This document shows positions 58,691 through 64,000 of a stretch of 64,000 nucleotides of DNA, piece by piece; within the stretch, counting starts at the first letter, position 1; each line of letters begins with the position of its first letter. The stretch spans positions 105,196,047 to 105,260,046 of the forward strand of contig JACSVZ010000002.1 in the NCBI GenBank assembly GCA_014706295.1. The letters are read 5' to 3'. The notes beneath the pieces are model-generated. The model had not been told where the DNA came from and made no database searches. It saw nothing but the letters and a program-made list of their open reading frames with translations. The stretch is from Lycocorax pyrrhopterus obiensis. Its lineage: Eukaryota; Chordata; Aves; Passeriformes; Paradisaeidae. The position numbers were made by a program, and so were the translations under genes.

Positions 58691-59863
58691 ATGCCGATTG
58701 TGTGGCAATATGTGGCCCAAGAGCTCCAAAACCAGGTGTCAACCACTGAGCTGTTGAAGGCAAACACTGTAGAAATGCAGCTTATTATTGCAGAAGAGTC
58801 TGCAGACACTCTGCACTTACTGCTGTGAGCAAATACATGCAGTGTGTCCTCATGCCAGACACTGTGCATAAGCACTGATATGCTGACAAATTCGAAGTCT
58901 GACCTACTAACAGCTGTATATGGTTTGCATTACCATCGATTTACTGAGCCCTTATAGCACGATGCTGCCACGTGGCAAGAATTTGCTGTCCAAGTGGAGA
59001 ATATGGGTAGAACTGTCACAGAGGAATCCCTAAGGGCACTGCCAAAATCTGATTTGTCAGGAGCAACAGGAGACGGGTTTCTGAACTACAATTCACCTGA
59101 GGAATAGACTGATTTTGACTTGAAGACATTTTTATAATGTCAAGGTAGGAAAACCTTGGAGTCAGTTTTATAACAGTTTGTCCCAGTGAGTAGAGTCCAA
59201 TGCAGTAGCATGGCAAAGGCAGGGCCTGCAGAAACTGTTCTTGGAGTCTTCAGAAAGTGGAATAATTCTTCTGCCTCTTATGCAATATAATCCAGGCAAG
59301 CAGATCATGAGGTTGTGATATCACTTTTCCAAGGGGATTATGAGACCCTATATTCATATGCTGGATGTGTGCATACATATGCATGTATATATCACACGAG
59401 AACGTGTCTGTGCAATCCATGTAAAATTGCAGACTGTTTCAGGTCTGCACTGTAGGTTAGTGTCATGCTCCATCTGGGCATCCAAGCCATTTGCCATAGC
59501 AAAAAGTTGTGTCCCTGCTCCTTCAGGAAGCAGTTCCTTCCTGATTTAGCTACATTCCCCAACAGCACATCCCAGATCGCTCTGCTGATCCTTGTTCCCT
59601 GGCAAGGTACAGCACTACGCAGCTCTGGTGCCAGTTCTGAACCAACAGACTTGACACTAAAAGCAGGACATTAAAGCATTGGTCCAGCTAAAATGCCTTG
59701 TCAACATTGTGAGAGCAAAATGGATTACCTAGGGGCAACTTAGGTATGTGTCTCGGATTTCATCTTGCCACAGTTGCTAGGCATATGGTCCTGTTACTGA
59801 TCTCATGAGAGTTGGTGTCTCTCTAGGTCACAGAGGAGGTGAAGCAAAAAGTGTATTGATTAA

Positions 59864-60200
59864 TATATTTTAAGATCAAAGGGACTATTATGATCACATA
59901 ATATTAGTTCCTGCATATCATGTAATTTCATCCAGTAATTCCTGCATCAAACACAAAATGTTTCAAGTGATACATACCTTTCAGAATGAAAAGCAATTGT
60001 TTGTTGTGTTGAGTTTTTTTAAACTCAAATGATGAAGGAACCATCTCAACAATTTGTTTCTGAAATAATTATCCTCGGTCTTGAAAATCCACAGTTTGAA
60101 GTCTGAATTTGTCTAGTTTCAGCCTCTTGATACTGTTTTGATATGCTTTCATGTGCAAAATTAAGGAGCTTTTCACTCCCAGAAATCATCCTTTGTAGTG
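59864..60200 (-). mobile_element. Ancient CR1 LINE fossil (turtle-like subfamily)
   Basis: On the plus strand AAGATCAAAGGGACTATTAT, TCATCCAGTAATTCCTGCAT and GTCTGAATTTGTCTAGTTTC match in order the inverted 3' end of an old CR1 group abundant in turtles. No coding capacity left. Confidence 0.6.
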
Positions 60201-60329
60201 ATTTAGGCCATGAACAGTCACAGCACTTTCCCTTTATATTCTCTGAACAGAGTGAGATGCTTTATTGAGTTATGGCCATAGGAATTTTTGATGATGAGCT
60301 ACTCAAAATGTAGCTCATCACAACAGAAA

Positions 60330-63300
60330 ACTGTAGGAATAAGGCAAAAAAGGGATGTCAAACACAGTGTCAAAAATATTGGCTTCAGTGTAGACTTCTT
60401 CCTTTTTATAATGCACATAATCCGCTGCACACCATAATAAGCATATCAATAGGGTGTTGACTTTTTTTTAGCTGAAATATGTCAGATCAGTGTAAGGGCC
60501 AGTTTTACATCTAGGAATAATAACAAAACCACCAAGATGCGTTTGACCAACCAACCAAAAGTACAGTCTTATTCCTTTGGTTCCTACGTTGCTTTTTATA
60601 ATCTTCCGTTCAGAGACATCTGACCTAATGGATATTAATGTAATGGGAAGCTTGTCAGTGATGTCTGGATCTTTGAAATAAACCTTGTTATGTTACGCTA
60701 AATTAAGTTTTCCTGTTCCCAAGCCAGGCCATTCACTTTATTATTTTTTTTTTTTGTGAATGCTATCTCATCTGTGAAGACCTGGAAAACAATAGCAGTC
60801 TAATAATCCATTGGAATAGAACAAAGTGGTCTTTGTGTAAATAGGAAACTAATTATGGCATTGTACAAAGAGCAGAATACAGAAGAAAGCAAAGACATAT
60901 TGAAGTATGCAGAACAAGATAATCTGAGTAGTGTATTTTTGTTGAAATGATATGGAAAAATATTTTTTAGCAAAGCAACATTCCTGTTGCAGAATATTAG
61001 TCTCACATGGACTTACATAAATTTATATATGCTTTATCAAATGCATAAAAGGTCAGGTCAAAAAAAATGGTAGAATTCAGAACAGTATGAAACTCTCATT
61101 CCCAGGGGCCAAAAGCAGAGCTGCTGTGAGAAGGCAGAACTACATTTAGTCCCAGGTGTGCAGTACAATATTCTGTTGCTGGGAAAAAGAGCTTTGTGTA
61201 TTACCTTTGGTTAGGCTCGTAGCAAACTTTAACATTCTAACACCAATGACTCAAGGTTTCCAGACAAGGGCTGTATTTTATGTCTGTTCAGTGCTCATAT
61301 CAAATGAAGTACAAATGGGCTGGGGTTTGTGCTGCCTGATTTTCTGTACAACAATTCTGCAATTTCTGAGACAGCAGATTTGGTTAACTTGTGGATTTTC
61401 CAATAGCCACTAAGACTGACTGAATAAAGAAGTGTGAATTATTCTCGCAATTAACTCTGACTCTGAGGCAGATAATCATCATTTTAAAGTGCATAAAATA
61501 TGACCTGCAGCTATTCGATCTCATGCTCTAATCCTCTCAGCTCTTCTAAGCTAAACAAAGGTGGGTGAATCAATAGTGAGATGGTTTCGTTCCAGGAGAA
61601 GAAGAGCATGTGCAAGTCAAGTGGAACAATATTGCTTTTTGTATCATTACTAAATAGATGTCCCTGCACACTGCACTGCAGTGATAATCTAAATGAGGAG
61701 CTCCATGTATTTGGGACCTCTGAGGCTACACCACTACTATGTCTGTGCTGGGATGTCACTTCTCTCCATACCCTGCAGGCTTTTCCTTGTGCTCATCTCC
61801 ATCACACAATGGCTTGATACTAGTGAAATAAAAGAAAAATGGCCTATATTTTTCCTTGACTCATTGGTGTGGCCTTTTGCTTGGCTGCACATCCTTTGTA
61901 CTCACTTGCAGCTGATAGGAAGTCACCAGGCTAATAGCACCTGCATAAATGTAGAGGGGACAGCAGGCTGAGCCTCTGGCTCTGAATGTGCAGAGAAGCA
62001 AACCTGAAATCAGTGTGCTAGTGGAGCTTATTCTTTTTGGGTGTAATATGGAGATATATATGACACTTTAAAGGGAAAAGAAACCCCAAAACCCAACTCA
62101 GAAAAAAATTGTTGTGTTATTCTGTCCCAGTTCTATTTCACATCTTAATATTATATCTCCATCCTGTCATCTATAAAATTAATTTAGTGCCCCATAATTT
62201 CTAAATCTAAATTTCTGAATTCACTTTTTTCTGTTGACATGAACTGATGAAGAGCTGTTGTACTTCACTGGCTTGTGAATGAAATAATTTACTTCCTCGC
62301 TTCCCTCAGCGATGCATTTCGGAACTTAAAAAGGTAATAGTGTCTGCAGAGCACTTAGAAAGCCTTCCACAAAAGGCACCACTACTATGCAGAGAACTAC
62401 TGTCAATGTTAGTGAATCACTTCAGGCACCAAGGGAAAACGGGCTTCGGTTTTAATACAGCAAACAAACCACAACAGTATTTACTGAACACTTTAAAGAT
62501 AACAACAGCTACATAAATACTAAGAATTATTAAGGTTTCTTTGTGAAAACATTAATTGCATGGTGATAAACAGTATTGCAACTTTTGAGCCCATATACAG
62601 GCAGATTAAGCACCTTTGGGTTACAGGGAGCCCAAAACTGAAACCATCCCTCTCTCCAAAGGCTCCAAGATGAAACAAATGCTCCCACCAGGAAGGCTTC
62701 CATGCCAGAAGTCTCATTTTGGTTGAATAGTGTCTTTGCTGAAGCTGGATTCAACTTCAGCCTGAATGGGGCAGAGAAAGACTTCACTGCCAGTTCTCCA
62801 CCTCAGAGCCCTCCAGACAGCCTGTGTGTTGTATCAGCCAGCACTAACAAGAGCAAGAAGAGAGAAGCAAATCTCTCCCTTTAACCTGTGCTAGCCCCAC
62901 ATTTCAAAGGCTGTTTAGAAATAAGAAAAGCCCACTGTAGCACATGATCACTCAAAAAAAAAGCCCTGACCTGGTAACTGCATCCTCTCAGGTCAGCAGA
63001 TGCTCTGTATGGCACACAGGGACCCAGGTGTTCTTCACATGTTTCACAAGATCCCCAGCTGCAGTGACCATTCATAAAGACAGCTGGACAAAGGACTTGA
63101 AAGTCCTACTCTAAGTGGTGGGGAGTAGACATGTTCCCATGGACAGGCAAAGTTGAAGAAGCTCTTTGCTGAGTAACCACTCCCTTTGGGATGAGACAAC
63201 TCTCCCAAGAAAATACACCTGGCAGAAAGGAAGGGCCATCTGTAGATACTGAACTATTTGTCTCAGCTTCTTACTTCAGCTGTTGCAGGATCATTGTTGG

Positions 63301-64000
63301 CTTGCCTTGTCCTCTCTCCTATGCTCTGCTATCAGGAAAAAATAGGAGACCTTCACTAACAGTGGATGCTTCCACAATTTTTAGGAGGACTGTGTGATTA
63401 CTACAGCCTGTCTGATATTAAGAGTATTTATTGCATAGCTGCTGAAGACCTTCTAATTATTATTCACTTCCTTTACAAATATGGAAGGGCTTTTCACCTT
63501 GAGAGTGTGGTTGTTGCCAGTTGTTGATCTGTAGAAAATTTAGGGTGAAAGTTCAATACTGAGGCCAGGCTGCCAAAATAGTATGTTCATCTTCAGCCCA
63601 CTGGAGGCTCCAAATAAACCTGTCTTCTCTAGTGTTGTTTGTCAAAGAAGTTAGAGTACAGTCCCCTGTAATGCTGTGCAATTTGAGATCCCAATAAGGC
63701 TCTTGAGATTTCTGCATGCTCAATATTTTTTAGTCTTTTGCAGATCTTAACCCTGCATACAGTCATCCTCTAAGTATCTTGCATAATTCTTTGGTTCTGT
63801 ACCAGTTCATCTGCAAGTTTGTGTTAGGCACAACATTATTTTAATTCAAAAATACAGCAGCATAAATTACCTAAACATAATTTTTTTCTTACTACATGGT
63901 TGGAAAACGTAAAGCTTTCCTGTTTAATGTGGAATAGAAATTGAATAGCAATTCCAGCATGCAAGAAAAGGTACACCCAGTTCTGTTCTCTTAACCAGAA
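60330..64000. other. Intergenic DNA, no gene recognised
   Basis: AT-rich with short frames only. In human, ANKRD29 lies next on this side, on the NPC1 strand, so its 3' UTR might reach into this stretch, but no ankyrin-coding exon was found. Confidence 0.5.

Noticed and set aside
60330..64000. Search for ANKRD29 exons expected from human gene order
   Set aside because: No ankyrin-repeat sequence on either strand; the coding part must lie beyond the window.

Overview
The window is vertebrate nuclear DNA from a bird. Three multi-exon genes with GT-AG introns can be read exon by exon, the dominant interspersed repeats are CR1 LINEs with the avian 3' end, and one solo LTR is of a type widespread in neoavian birds. 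Gene order and orientation, RIOK3 (+), RMC1 (+), NPC1 (-), match human 18q11.2. The exact species cannot be told from the sequence.

Layout. Bases 1-5749 hold the last eight coding exons of RIOK3 (RIO-family kinase; upstream exons lie outside the window), followed by its 3' UTR and intergenic DNA to about 9.2 kb. A CpG-rich promoter with a 70-77 bp minisatellite (9702-9995) precedes RMC1, whose 20 coding exons (10080-26956) join in a single open frame of 695 codons. NPC1 lies tail-to-tail with RMC1: 25 coding exons on the minus strand from 54435 down to 27513 join into 1285 codons. Its promoter is a CpG island at about 53.9-55.3 kb that carries a second GC-rich tandem repeat. From 55.4 to 64 kb no gene was recognised; that stretch holds one split CR1 copy and several much older repeat fossils.

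How the genes relate. NPC1 is the late-endosomal/lysosomal cholesterol exporter. RMC1 is the regulator of the MON1-CCZ1 exchange factor that activates RAB7 and is needed for late endosome function and NPC1-dependent cholesterol export. So two convergent neighbours act in one pathway, and their predicted polyadenylation signals imply overlapping 3' ends. RIOK3 is not part of that pathway.

Most notable observations: RMC1 intron 11 carries both hallmarks of a minor (U12) spliceosome intron; RMC1 exon 12 seems to have a decayed partial copy in the preceding intron; a tiny isolated CpG-rich patch sits just upstream of RMC1 exon 7, which has an in-frame ATG as its fourth codon; the RMC1 N-terminus is extended with a GCA-encoded alanine run; and both promoters carry GC-rich minisatellites. 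No wholly new biological system was found. All exon calls were made by eye from splice sites, reading-frame continuity and remembered similarity to the human proteins.
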